From: an uncultured Eubacteriales bacterium | GTDB taxonomy: Bacteria > Bacillota > Clostridia > Oscillospirales > CAG-272 | Assembly: GCA_934402395.1 (NCBI GenBank) | Contig: CAKRTQ010000006.1 | Span: forward strand, 1-64,000 | DNA: 64,000 nucleotides | Direction: 5' to 3' | Part shown: positions 14,373 through 22,321 of the stretch, one piece after another | Numbering within the stretch: position 1 is the first letter of the stretch | Layout: the number at the start of each line of letters is the position of its first letter | Program-made: the position numbers and the translations under genes | The notes under the pieces: generated by a model | Database searches by the model: none | What the model was told of the DNA's origin: nothing | What the model saw: the letters and a program-made list of their open reading frames with translations, nothing else

Positions 14373-14412
14373 GATTGAAAAGCGCGCATATTTGTGGTAT
14401 AATAAGATACCG
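14373..14412 (+). promoter_or_regulatory. Promoter of the isochorismatase-like gene, copy 3 of the repeated module
   Basis: TTGAAA (14375-14380), 17-bp spacer, TATAAT (14398-14403), followed by AAGATACCGA. The -35/-10 context is shared with 1817-1860 and 2277-2320, while most spacer bases differ. Confidence 0.85.
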
Positions 14413-14442
14413 ACATATCGGAATCCAAAGAGGAAAAGAACT

Positions 14443-14934
14443 ATGACAAACAGTGCGTTGGTCGTGATCGACCTTCAGAATGACATTACAAAAAATTACA
14501 GGGAGATCATTGAGCGTGTCAATCAGGCGATAGACATGGCAGTTGACAGAGGGATGTATGTTGTTTATATTCAGCATAACAATCTGTCTGCTGGGACAAG
14601 AACATTCAAGCCCGGCACGCACGGCGCGGAGCTGGTGCCCGAGATGAAAATCGTTTCAAATAACATTTTCGTCAAGACAAAGAGCAATGCTTTAACAAGT
14701 GATGACTTTGTCAGCTTCATTAAAAAGCACGGTATCACAGAGTTTTTTATTGCCGGTGCGGATGCCACGGCTTGCATCAAGTCCACCTGCTTCAATATGA
14801 CAAAAAATAAATATATCGTTCATGTGCTTTCTGACTGTATCACCAGTTACGATAAAAAGAAGCTGCCGGAAATGCTTGCGTATTACGAAAGCAAGGGATG
14901 TTCGGTGGAAAAGCTCAACGAATTATCGGAATAA
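14443..14934 (+). CDS. Isochorismatase-family cysteine hydrolase
   Basis: About 163 residues. The start at 14443 is chosen because AGAGGAAAAGAACT precedes it and the longer frame would begin inside the promoter. The family's catalytic Asp-Lys-Cys triad is recognisable: VVIDLQND near residue 10, FVKTKSNAL around 84, and ADATACIKST around 111-120. Members hydrolyse isochorismate, nicotinamide or other amides; the substrate is not evident. Short intergenic distances and the shared promoter module place it with the accessory genes on its left. Confidence 0.88.
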   Translation: MTNSALVVIDLQNDITKNYREIIERVNQAIDMAVDRGMYVVYIQHNNLSAGTRTFKPGTHGAELVPEMKIVSNNIFVKTKSNALTSDDFVSFIKKHGITEFFIAGADATACIKSTCFNMTKNKYIVHVLSDCITSYDKKKLPEMLAYYESKGCSVEKLNELSE

Positions 14935-15019
14935 TAAGCACACCCAAGCTTACGGTATGCCCGGCAGGGTATCACCGTGCCGATAAAAATATGCAAAATA
15001 TCCGAGATGGTAGCTCTTA

Positions 15020-15595
15020 ATGATCACTGCATTTATTCTCACAATAGAAGACGAAGACAAGCGTCGGGTCGTTCAAAGCATCTACGACCTGTACTACAAA
15101 TACATGATGGCATGCGCTGTTGACATTCTGAAAAACCGGCATGACGCACAGGACGCGGTCCAGGATTCGTTTTACAATATCACCGCCACGTATAGTTTGT
15201 TTACGGCGCCCGATTCTCCTTCAACGGCAGCTCTGGTACATATCTACGTGAGAAACGCGGCGATCAACATTTATAACAAAAACAAGGTGCGGTCAAAATC
15301 GATATCCTTTTGCGACGACATGGAGAAAGCCGCCGATATCGAGGATATCGGCGAAAATGTGCAGCAGATCGCCGTTGATAACGAGACCGCCGCGATCGTC
15401 AGCCGAGCCATCGCGCAGCTCGACAGCGAATACCGCGACCTGATCTGTCTGAAATATTACTACAACATGCGCAACACGGATATAGCGCGAGTGATGAACA
15501 TCGGTACCAATCTGGTAAACGGACGTATTTTCAGAGCCAAAAACAAATTAAGAGAAACACTTGGGGAGGAAGGCTATGAACGGCTCAAGCTGTGA
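15020..15595 (+). CDS. ECF-type RNA polymerase sigma factor
   Basis: A 191-residue sigma-70 family protein with region 2 (LYYKYMMACAVDILKNRHDAQDAVQDSFYNI) and region 4 (LDSEYRDLICLKYYYNMRNTDIARVMNIG ... GRIFRAKNKLRE). Extracytoplasmic-function factors of this size direct RNA polymerase to a small regulon under control of a partner membrane protein. The downstream gene overlaps by 20 bp and encodes a single-pass membrane protein, the likely partner. The RBS is weak, so translation may be low. No autoregulatory promoter could be pinned down. Confidence 0.9.
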   Translation: MITAFILTIEDEDKRRVVQSIYDLYYKYMMACAVDILKNRHDAQDAVQDSFYNITATYSLFTAPDSPSTAALVHIYVRNAAINIYNKNKVRSKSISFCDDMEKAADIEDIGENVQQIAVDNETAAIVSRAIAQLDSEYRDLICLKYYYNMRNTDIARVMNIGTNLVNGRIFRAKNKLRETLGEEGYERLKL

Positions 15596-16325
15596 TAAAC
15601 TTGACAGTCTGATATCGGCGTCTCTGCACATAAATATTGCAGACGAGGCAAAGGCTTTTCTGTCGCAGGACATATCGGACATACGCGACGACCCGAAGCT
15701 GAAACGTACGGTTTTAAGAAATGCCGAAAGAGAAAAGCCCCGCGCCAAAATATCCGCCTTCCGTATAGCCGTGGCTGCCTGCCTCGCCGCAGTGCTTCTG
15801 CTTCTTTCCGCGTGTATGTGTATCCCCAAGGTCAGAGACACCGTATGGGGCTCAATCGTTGAATGGTACGACGACCACATAAGGATACACTTTCCGCAAG
15901 AGAGCTGCAACGAAAGCGATGCCGGTTCCGGCAATACAGTCACCCAATCGGCAGCAGCCCCAACCTCTATCAAAAAACGGGCTTATGCGTCTTATCTGCC
16001 GGACGGTTACTATGCGGACACGAGCGAGAGCAGCGTAATGTTTGCGGGCACAACTTTCTATGACCGTGACGGGAACCTTCGGTTCCAGCTGATGCAGACC
16101 ACGCTGAGCGAAGAAGGCTCCAACGATCTGATGGTAGACCACGGGAACGAGCCGGTCCGCGAGCAGTACATAAACGGGTATCGTGGGCTTATGATAGAGT
16201 ATGTCAAAGCTCCCGGACTGTACTATCTCGGCTGGCAGGACGGGACATATCAGTACTCCATCTACGGATCGTTTGAATCCAAAGCGGAACTGATAAAAAT
16301 AGCCGAAGGAATAAGGACAGAATAA
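15576..16325 (+). CDS. Membrane-anchored DUF4367-type protein, probable sigma-factor partner
   Basis: About 249 residues, started at the ATG with GGGGAGGAAGGCT. A short cytoplasmic N-terminus (~1-60) is followed by one transmembrane helix (~64-84, IAVAACLAAVLLLLSAC) and an extracellular part whose last ~120 residues (YLPDGYYADTSE ... GLMIEYVKAPGLYYLGWQDG) fit the DUF4367 family. In related operons such proteins act with, and may restrain, the ECF factor. There is no classic zinc anti-sigma HxxxCxxC motif, so the inhibitory role is inferred from overlap and topology. Confidence 0.75.
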   Translation: MNGSSCDKLDSLISASLHINIADEAKAFLSQDISDIRDDPKLKRTVLRNAEREKPRAKISAFRIAVAACLAAVLLLLSACMCIPKVRDTVWGSIVEWYDDHIRIHFPQESCNESDAGSGNTVTQSAAAPTSIKKRAYASYLPDGYYADTSESSVMFAGTTFYDRDGNLRFQLMQTTLSEEGSNDLMVDHGNEPVREQYINGYRGLMIEYVKAPGLYYLGWQDGTYQYSIYGSFESKAELIKIAEGIRTE

Positions 16326-16331
16326 ACGGAA

Positions 16332-16375
16332 TGGGCTGTCACGCGTTAGCGTGACAGCCCTGTTGATTTTATCCG
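16332..16375. terminator. Bidirectional terminator
   Basis: A perfect 12-bp stem (GGGCTGTCACGC/GCGTGACAGCCC) with a 4-nt loop lies between convergent genes, followed by T-rich sequence. Confidence 0.85.
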
Positions 16376-16376
16376 A

Positions 16377-17189
16377 TCAGTCGTCTTTAAGATATCCGTT
16401 CGGTATAAGTTTTTCGGCAATTGCGTGCAGTGTTTTTGAGCGGTGTGCTCTTTTGGCGGAGTACACAGCAAGCACTACGTACCCTGCGATAAACGCCGCA
16501 ACGGCAAACCCTATCACAACGAACTGAACAAAGAATTCATCTTCCTTCATCGGTGAATCGGTAAAAAGCAAATACAAAAGAAACGCCACGATCCCGACCG
16601 CGACCACAATACAAGTAACATATGTAAATATGACCGTGCCAAGACCGTTCACCGACTCGCTGAATTTGCGAACAGACTTGTCCTCTTTTTGTTTTTGAGC
16701 GGCAGAGGCGGGATCTTTGCCTGCGCTATTCCCCGTCCCGTAGTTTTTTATGGATGACATAAGCTCTTCTCCTCCTTTCATGTAATTATATATCGTTATT
16801 TTTTTCCGGGTCGTTTTTATTACAGTGTCAACATTCACATCGACAGACACTATCTCGCTGTACGGAATGACCGTTTTCTTGCCGAACAGGTTGCGGCAGG
16901 TCATGCTTGTGTCATCGAAGAATATGCGGCTGTTGAAATAGCCGATGATCATCAGCGACGCAAGAACAGCAATGGCAAGGAATACCCATGCCACAGCAAA
17001 TTCGGACTTAACAGCCATCAATACGGTGAGTCCTACAAACAAAACGATTGCGATAACGGCGATCACGAGAAACACCGGATGCAGCTTGACTACGTTTTCA
17101 CCTGTCGGCTTGTCCCGTTTTTCCGCGATAAAGAAAATAACGATCACGGCAAAGTAAACAATTATTGAGGTAATGATTGTTTGTAACAT
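16377..17189 (-). CDS. Multi-pass membrane protein with PH-like cytoplasmic segment
   Basis: 270 residues. Predicted membrane helices at ~4-22, ~40-60, ~66-86, ~188-210 and ~222-245. Between helices 3 and 4 is a beta-rich stretch (RIFFDDTSMTCRNLFGKKTVIPYSEIVSVDV) like the PH-type domain found in bacterial DUF6560/YdbT-like membrane proteins. It is followed by a charged linker. No enzyme motif is visible and the function is unknown. RBS AGAAGGACTCAG supports the start. It stands alone. Confidence 0.65.
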   Translation of the reverse strand: MLQTIITSIIVYFAVIVIFFIAEKRDKPTGENVVKLHPVFLVIAVIAIVLFVGLTVLMAVKSEFAVAWVFLAIAVLASLMIIGYFNSRIFFDDTSMTCRNLFGKKTVIPYSEIVSVDVNVDTVIKTTRKKITIYNYMKGGEELMSSIKNYGTGNSAGKDPASAAQKQKEDKSVRKFSESVNGLGTVIFTYVTCIVVAVGIVAFLLYLLFTDSPMKEDEFFVQFVVIGFAVAAFIAGYVVLAVYSAKRAHRSKTLHAIAEKLIPNGYLKDD

Positions 17190-17238
17190 CTGAGTCCTTC
17201 TTTCTGTGTTTTTAGTGTTTTCTGTGCCTGAGCTGCGC

Positions 17239-17556
17239 CTAACACATGGGCATCAATATAAGCTGCTTGGGGCTCAGCCCCCAAATGTTTATTTGTGATA
17301 AATTACTTTTTCCGCATACCTGCGAACCGCCGCAGCTGCCAAGCAGATATTTACACGCTTCGTAATGTTCGCAGTCGGAGTCTTTGACAAAGCTGTACAA
17401 AAAAATATATCCGGCTTTTTTCGGAGGAACTTTTGCAAATTCAAACCAAAAAGAAAATCTGATCCTTTTCAGTCTGTATCCATGAGACTCCATATCGCTC
17501 AAAAATTTTTCTGCTTTTTCATATTGCCATTGATGATATAAAAATATTTTACGCAT
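17239..17556 (-). CDS. DUF2812-like small protein, possibly degenerate
   Basis: About 105 residues from the ATG at 17556. The N-terminal part (HQWQYEKAEKFLSDMESHGYRL then FWFEFAKVPPKKAGYIF) follows the DUF2812 pattern of a tryptophan/aromatic beta-rich domain often linked to PadR regulators. The C-terminal part is atypical and Cys-rich, and no PadR gene is present. The RBS is weak. It may be a decaying copy. Confidence 0.45.
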   Translation of the reverse strand: MRKIFLYHQWQYEKAEKFLSDMESHGYRLKRIRFSFWFEFAKVPPKKAGYIFLYSFVKDSDCEHYEACKYLLGSCGGSQVCGKSNLSQINIWGLSPKQLILMPMC

Positions 17557-17838
17557 CGTTATCTGTACCGGAAAGCAAACAGCGGTTCTGACTTCCCGAT
17601 CCCCCATTTATATATAACAAACGAGCGGCAAAAAAATTTGCCGTCTGAAATATTTTTTTAAAGATACAAACGTTTTCCTCGCTTTATGTACTTCAAAAAT
17701 ACCGCTGCCCATTGACACCCAAACGTCCGGCAGGTATAATATATGCATACCATGCGCCAGGACAAGCGGGCGCAAAACAGTTGCAAATTTCATATTGAAA
17801 ATAACTGCGCTTTTGAAATTCATAAAGGGAGCTTTGAA

Positions 17839-18582
17839 ATGAACTATATCAGGATCACAAAAGACAACATTGACCGGGAACACATCTGCTGCGCCATGTC
17901 CGGCAAGCAAAGCATCGCAAAAAAGGAATGGATGAAGCAGCGTTTTGACGAAGGTCTGGTGTTTTACCGCAGTGAGGAGCGCGGCAAATGCTTTATCGAG
18001 TACATTCCCGCAGAAAACGCATGGGTGCCGATAGAAGCCGACGGATACATATACATTGATTGCCTGTGGATCGCCGGATCCATGAAGGGACACGGCTATT
18101 CAAACGATCTGCTCGCGGAATGCATACGCGATGCATGTGCTCAGGGCAAAAAAGGCGTCTGCATTCTTTCCGCCGACGGCAGAAAAAGAGAATTCATGTC
18201 CGATCCCAAGTATCTTGCTCACAAAGGATTCACCGTTGCAGACACCTCCGACTGCGGCATCACCCTTATGTATCTGCCACTCGATCCCGGGTTGGAGCCG
18301 CCGCGGTTCAGGGAATGCGCCGGGCACCCCAAGGTAGCGGACGACGGCTTTGTTCTTTACTACACAGATCAGTGCCCATTTACCTTCTATTGGGTACCGA
18401 AGGTACAGGAAGCTGCCGCGGAACACGGGATCCCGCTTAAGGTGATACACATCACAAGCAAGGAGGACGCACAAAACGTTCCCGCCCCCGTTACGACCTA
18501 CGCACTGTTCCGCGACGGTAAGTTTCTGACGCAGGGGATCCAGTCCGACAAAAAATTTCTTGCTCTCGCCGAAGCGAAATGA
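17839..18582 (+). CDS. GNAT N-acetyltransferase with YoaP-like C-terminal domain
   Basis: About 247 residues, started at the ATG after AAAGGGAGCTTTGAA. The N-terminal ~140 residues form a GNAT-like domain with the acetyl-CoA loop as GSMKGHGYSNDLL. The C-terminal part (YYTDQCPFTFYWVPKVQEAA ... APVTTYALFRDGKFLT) is a thioredoxin-like YoaP domain that retains one Cys of the active-site region. YoaP-type fusions are widespread in Firmicutes and their substrates are unknown. Stand-alone gene in a region of small single-gene units. Confidence 0.85.
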   Translation: MNYIRITKDNIDREHICCAMSGKQSIAKKEWMKQRFDEGLVFYRSEERGKCFIEYIPAENAWVPIEADGYIYIDCLWIAGSMKGHGYSNDLLAECIRDACAQGKKGVCILSADGRKREFMSDPKYLAHKGFTVADTSDCGITLMYLPLDPGLEPPRFRECAGHPKVADDGFVLYYTDQCPFTFYWVPKVQEAAAEHGIPLKVIHITSKEDAQNVPAPVTTYALFRDGKFLTQGIQSDKKFLALAEAK

Positions 18583-18751
18583 ACGGCGGAGACTTCTCGC
18601 GCCTGAAATATCTTGATATGCGGCTGCCTTTTTTCGGATGTTCCGGTCTGTTGCCTCCGGTAAACGGCCGATGTTAATATGCGTTGCTTGCAGCAACGGT
18701 GCACTTATCGTATAATTATGCCGACAACTGAAAGAAAGGATACCATTTACG

Positions 18752-19264
18752 ATGCTGAATGAAAATATCAGAACGCTGAGAAAATCAAAAGGTCTTTCGC
18801 AGGAGGAGCTTGCGGTAAAGCTGAACGTCGTCCGCCAGACCGTTTCAAAATGGGAGCAGGGTTTGTCGGTCCCGGATGCCGATATGCTGATCGCCGTTTC
18901 GGAGGCGCTTGAAACGCCGGTCGGAACTCTGCTGGGTGAAAAGATCGTCAAACCGGAAGCCGACGAGATAAAGGCGATCGCCGAAAAGCTGGAGGTAATA
19001 AATCTGCAGCTTGCGCAAAGAAAAGCCGCGCGGCGAAAAATTCTGCACCTGCTGTTCATTCTGACAGGCATTGCCACGGCAGCCGTTTTTGCGGTGCTGG
19101 CGGCACTGAAAAGCCCCTATCTCGGGTGGGATGTCAACGATCCCGAAACCGCCGTTTTTTCTGCGGCATTCCATATGTTTGAATACCTTTTTGTCCGTGC
19201 CGCGCCATTGATACTTGCCGCATCGGCGGTCGGCGCGGTCATGACAAGGAAAAAGCCGCAATAA
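18752..19264 (+). CDS. XRE-family regulator with C-terminal membrane segments
   Basis: 170 residues. Residues ~4-60 are a helix-turn-helix domain (LRKSKGLSQEELAVKLNVVRQTVSKWEQGL). A charged linker follows, and the last ~75 residues include a membrane helix (~99-117, LHLLFILTGIATAAVFAVL) and a second hydrophobic stretch near the end. The layout is that of Firmicutes membrane-bound XRE proteins. RBS AAAGGATACCATTTACG. It is followed by a strong terminator, so it is monocistronic. Confidence 0.85.
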   Translation: MLNENIRTLRKSKGLSQEELAVKLNVVRQTVSKWEQGLSVPDADMLIAVSEALETPVGTLLGEKIVKPEADEIKAIAEKLEVINLQLAQRKAARRKILHLLFILTGIATAAVFAVLAALKSPYLGWDVNDPETAVFSAAFHMFEYLFVRAAPLILAASAVGAVMTRKKPQ

Positions 19265-19301
19265 GCTCCGACACGCAGACACATCCGTATTCAAAAAAGA
19301 A

Positions 19302-19336
19302 GGTCCCGCAGCTATTGCGCTGCGGGATTTTTTCTG
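19302..19336 (+). terminator. Terminator of the XRE gene
   Basis: The stem TCCCGCAGC/GCTGCGGGA is followed by TTTTTTC. Confidence 0.9.
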
Positions 19337-19396
19337 CTATAATATAGGACGAGCCGCAGTCTCGCGGCACGACAGAAAGGACAGAACATTTTTATC

Positions 19397-20050
19397 ATGC
19401 AAAAGCCCAAAATAAACGCAAAAACCAAAAAGCTACTGCTCGGTATTGCCGCACTTGCGATAATTGCCGTTATAGTTTTCTTCTTCCCCGATCTAATACC
19501 CACGGGAGATGAAATAACCGTCACCACACCCGAAAGCAGCAGTACCGTACATCCGTCGACCACCGCCGACATTACGACGGTATCACCTAAAACCGACACC
19601 GCAGCACCCGAAACCACATCAAAGCCCGCGCCTGCGACCTCCGCAGATGTCAGAACGCAAGCCCCCGAAACAGACAAGGCTCCGGAAACAGACAAAAAGC
19701 TCGACCGCAACGGCACATACACATCACGCGACGATGTTGCCCTCTACATACACCAATACGGCAAGCTCCCCTCCAACTTCATCACCAAAGCCGAGGCGCA
19801 GAAGCTCGGCTGGTCGGGCGGCGGTCTTGAAAAATACGCTCCCGGAAAGAGCATCGGCGGCGACCGCTTCGGAAACTACGAAGGCAAGCTGCCCAAAAAG
19901 ACCGGACGCACCTACACCGAATGTGACATTGACACTCTCGGCGCATCCTCACGCGGTGCAAAGCGCATAGTATTTTCAAATGACGGACTGGTCTACTACA
20001 CAGACGATCATTACAACACCTTTACCCTGCTCTACGGCAAGTTGAGCTGA
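19397..20050 (+). CDS. Secreted barnase-type ribonuclease with Thr-rich stalk
   Basis: 217 residues. An N-terminal signal/anchor (~11-31) is followed by a Thr/Pro/Ala-rich linker (~40-100) and a barnase domain (~108-217) of the usual ~110 residues. Family landmarks are clear: YGKLPSNFITKAEAQKLGW, KSIGGDRFGNYEGKLP and DDHYNTFTLL. Catalytic positions of barnase are kept: Lys of ITK, Glu of TECD, Arg pair in SSRGAKRIVFS, His of DDHY. It should cut single-stranded RNA outside the cell, probably wall- or membrane-attached. No barstar-like inhibitor gene is adjacent, unlike in Bacillus where it is encoded elsewhere too. Confidence 0.93.
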   Translation: MQKPKINAKTKKLLLGIAALAIIAVIVFFFPDLIPTGDEITVTTPESSSTVHPSTTADITTVSPKTDTAAPETTSKPAPATSADVRTQAPETDKAPETDKKLDRNGTYTSRDDVALYIHQYGKLPSNFITKAEAQKLGWSGGGLEKYAPGKSIGGDRFGNYEGKLPKKTGRTYTECDIDTLGASSRGAKRIVFSNDGLVYYTDDHYNTFTLLYGKLS

Positions 20051-20084
20051 GGTGCCGTCCGCGACAAACCGCCATAAAAGCCCG

Positions 20085-20140
20085 GGCGACGTTTAAAAGA
20101 TCAACCGATTTTTCAAACGCCGCCCTCTTTTATGCTTTTT
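20085..20140 (+). terminator. Probable terminator of the RNase gene
   Basis: An imperfect stem (GGGCGACGTTT with AAACGCCGCCC) is followed by CTTTTATGCTTTTTTT. Confidence 0.6.
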
Positions 20141-20144
20141 TTAC

Positions 20145-20173
20145 TTGACAAAACGACAAAAAAGTGATATATT
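20145..20173 (+). promoter_or_regulatory. Promoter of the antiporter gene
   Basis: TTGACA (20145-20150), 17-bp spacer, TATATT (20168-20173), 48 bp upstream of the chosen start. Confidence 0.8.
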
Positions 20174-20220
20174 ATGTCTTTGTTGATTTCATTCACCGAA
20201 AGGATCATATCAGGTCTGTC

Positions 20221-21495
20221 ATGACTACTCTTTTAAGCATTGCAATAGCACTTATAGCCGGACTTCTCATGTCCCGCGCAGCCAAACCGCTGAAGCTGCC
20301 GGCGGTAACGGCATATCTTGTCGCCGGTATACTTATCGGTCCCTACTGCCTCGGCAGGCTCGGCATCGAAGGCATCGGCTTTACATCGACCTCCGCCGTC
20401 ACCGCGCTCGGACTCATAAGCGATGTCGCGCTCGGCTTCATTGCCTTTTCAATAGGAAACGAATTCCGCCTCAAGGAACTTGAACACATCGGCAAGCAGG
20501 CGTTGGTGATAGGCATTCTTCAGGCTCTTGGCGCCACCGCATTTGTTGACGTCACCCTGCTCGTCATGCACATTTTCCTCAAGGAAAAACTCCCCGTATC
20601 CACCTGCATCACCCTCGGCGCGATCGCAACGGCGACAGCCCCCGCCGCGACCCTCATGGTCGTGCGTCAGTATAAGGCGCGCGGTAAACTCACCGACCTG
20701 CTTCTGCCGATAGTAGCACTTGACGATGCCGTAGGTCTTGTGGTTTTTGCGGTATCTTTCGGAATTGCCAAAGCCATGCACGTGGGCAGCTTCGATATTG
20801 TCTCCATAATCGTAAATCCGCTCGTTGAAATCCTGCTTTCTCTGGTGCTCGGATTTGTGATCGGCTGTCTCTTTTCTCTCTTCGAACGCTTTTTCCACTC
20901 AAAAAGCAAGCGTCTTTCGCTTGCCGTGACCGTTGTCATTCTCTCGGTCGCTCTCTCAAAGCTTGAATTCAACATAGGCAAAGTCCATGTCGGATTCTCC
21001 AGCCTGCTCGTATGCATGATGGTCGCCACGGTATTCTGCAACATCTGCGACTTTTCCGAGGAGATCATGGAACGCGCAGACGCGTGGACCGGTCCTCTGT
21101 TCATTCTGTTTTTCGTACTCAGCGGTGCGGAGCTTGAGCTCAACGTATTCTCCGACCTTGCAATCGTCGGTATCGGTGCGGCGTACATCATATCCCGTTC
21201 TGCCGGCAAGATGCTCGGCGCGAAATGGAGCAGCGAGCTTATGAAGTGCGACAAGAGCATAGTAAACAACCTCGGCTTAACACTTCTCCCACAGGCCGGC
21301 GTGGCACTCGGTATGTCTGTGACTGTCGGTGTTCTCGGGGACGAGGGCGCAATAATACGCAACATTGTGCTTTTCGGCGTTCTTATATATGAGCTTGTCG
21401 GTCCGATGCTCACAAAGATGGCTCTGACGCGTGCCGGAGACATTGTAAACGAGCCTACCGATTCCCGCAGGCTCAATACCGGCAAAAAAAGATAA
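20221..21495 (+). CDS. CPA2-type cation/proton antiporter (KefB-like membrane domain)
   Basis: About 424 residues with 11-13 predicted membrane helices throughout. The start at 20221 is preferred because the earlier ATG overlaps the promoter -10. Characteristic features are RAAKPLKLPAVTAYLVAGILIGP at the N-terminus, the DDAVGLVVFA segment (~185) with the acidic pair expected in the ion path, and the duplicated helix architecture of monovalent cation:proton antiporter-2 proteins. There is no C-terminal TrkA-N domain, so it is the membrane unit alone. It exchanges Na+ or K+ for H+ in other members; the ion here is unknown. Confidence 0.88.
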   Translation: MTTLLSIAIALIAGLLMSRAAKPLKLPAVTAYLVAGILIGPYCLGRLGIEGIGFTSTSAVTALGLISDVALGFIAFSIGNEFRLKELEHIGKQALVIGILQALGATAFVDVTLLVMHIFLKEKLPVSTCITLGAIATATAPAATLMVVRQYKARGKLTDLLLPIVALDDAVGLVVFAVSFGIAKAMHVGSFDIVSIIVNPLVEILLSLVLGFVIGCLFSLFERFFHSKSKRLSLAVTVVILSVALSKLEFNIGKVHVGFSSLLVCMMVATVFCNICDFSEEIMERADAWTGPLFILFFVLSGAELELNVFSDLAIVGIGAAYIISRSAGKMLGAKWSSELMKCDKSIVNNLGLTLLPQAGVALGMSVTVGVLGDEGAIIRNIVLFGVLIYELVGPMLTKMALTRAGDIVNEPTDSRRLNTGKKR

Positions 21496-21502
21496 ATAAA
21501 AT

Positions 21503-21540
21503 CGGTGGCTGTCGCGTTATTTCGCGACAGCCACCTCTGT
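21503..21540. terminator. Bidirectional terminator
   Basis: A 13-bp stem (GGTGGCTGTCGCG with its complement) lies between the convergent antiporter and recR transcription units. Confidence 0.85.
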
Positions 21541-21719
21541 AATTATTACACTATTGCCGTGTCCGCGTATGATGTCCGGCATATCATAAGCCGGGAGCCC
21601 GATGCCCGTAAACACATCCATATTGTTGACCGCTTTATGCCCGGATAGCACAAAGCGGATATTCTTCCTTTCTCAGAAAAACATAAACTTCGTCTTTGTT
21701 TATTTCGTCTTCGGAGAAT
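21541..21719 (-). pseudogene. Possible decayed short gene downstream of recR
   Basis: Two overlapping minus-strand frames look protein-like. One (DEINKDEVYVFLRKEEYPLC) ends near 21642. The other runs NIRFVLSGHKAVNNMDVFTG... to about 21520 in a different frame. Together they could be one short gene broken by a frameshift, but no family is recognised and no RBS is seen. Confidence 0.25.
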
Positions 21720-22319
21720 TCAGAATTCCCTTCTGCCTTCAAGCGCGCGGGAAAGCGTGACCTCATCGGCATATTCCAGCTCGCCGCCAACGGGGATACC
21801 GTAGGCAAGGCGGGTCGTTTTTATTCCGGTGGGCTTTATGAGCCTTGCAATATACATTGCCGTCGCCTCGCCCTCAACGGTCGGGTTAGTGGCAATGATT
21901 ATTTCGTTTATATCGTTGGTTCCGATACGCTCCATAAGCTCGCGCAGGCGCAGCTTGTCCGGCGTTACTCCGTTTACCGGAGAAAGTGCGCCGTGCAGCA
22001 CATGATATGTTCCGCGGTATTCGCGCACACGCTCCATCGACATGACAGCCTTGGTATCCTGAACGACGCATATCGTGCTGTGATCCCGCTCGGGGTCGGC
22101 GCATATCGGGCAAATGTCAAGATCGGTAAGATTCTGACATATGGGGCAAAGATGTATCTTTTCCTTAGCCTCTATTATTGCGCGTGCAAAATTCTCCGCC
22201 TCTTCACGGCTCATGTCGATAACGGAAAAAGCAAGACGCGTTGCCGTTCTTTTTCCGACTCCCGCCAGCCTGCCGAATTGCTCGGCGAGCACTTCAAGAG
22301 ACGCAATATAGTCAGCCAT
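21720..22319 (-). CDS. recR: Recombination mediator protein RecR
   Basis: 199 residues, the usual length. RecR works with RecF/RecO to load RecA on gapped DNA. Order: helix-hairpin-helix (LAGVGKRTATRLAF), a zinc finger with four Cys (CPICQNLTDLDICPIC), then a Toprim domain (ICVVQDTKAVMSMERVREY, ATNPTVEGEATAMYIARL) and a C-terminal Walker-B-like segment. It follows ebfC by 2 bp in the conserved dnaX-ebfC-recR order, with a zinc-ribbon gene inserted between dnaX and ebfC. Confidence 0.98.
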   Translation of the reverse strand: MADYIASLEVLAEQFGRLAGVGKRTATRLAFSVIDMSREEAENFARAIIEAKEKIHLCPICQNLTDLDICPICADPERDHSTICVVQDTKAVMSMERVREYRGTYHVLHGALSPVNGVTPDKLRLRELMERIGTNDINEIIIATNPTVEGEATAMYIARLIKPTGIKTTRLAYGIPVGGELEYADEVTLSRALEGRREF

Positions 22320-22321
22320 TA

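Noticed and set aside
18752..19264. A barstar-like partner for the RNase at 19397.
   Set aside because: The neighbouring gene is an XRE regulator with membrane helices, and the other neighbour is an antiporter. No barstar features are seen.
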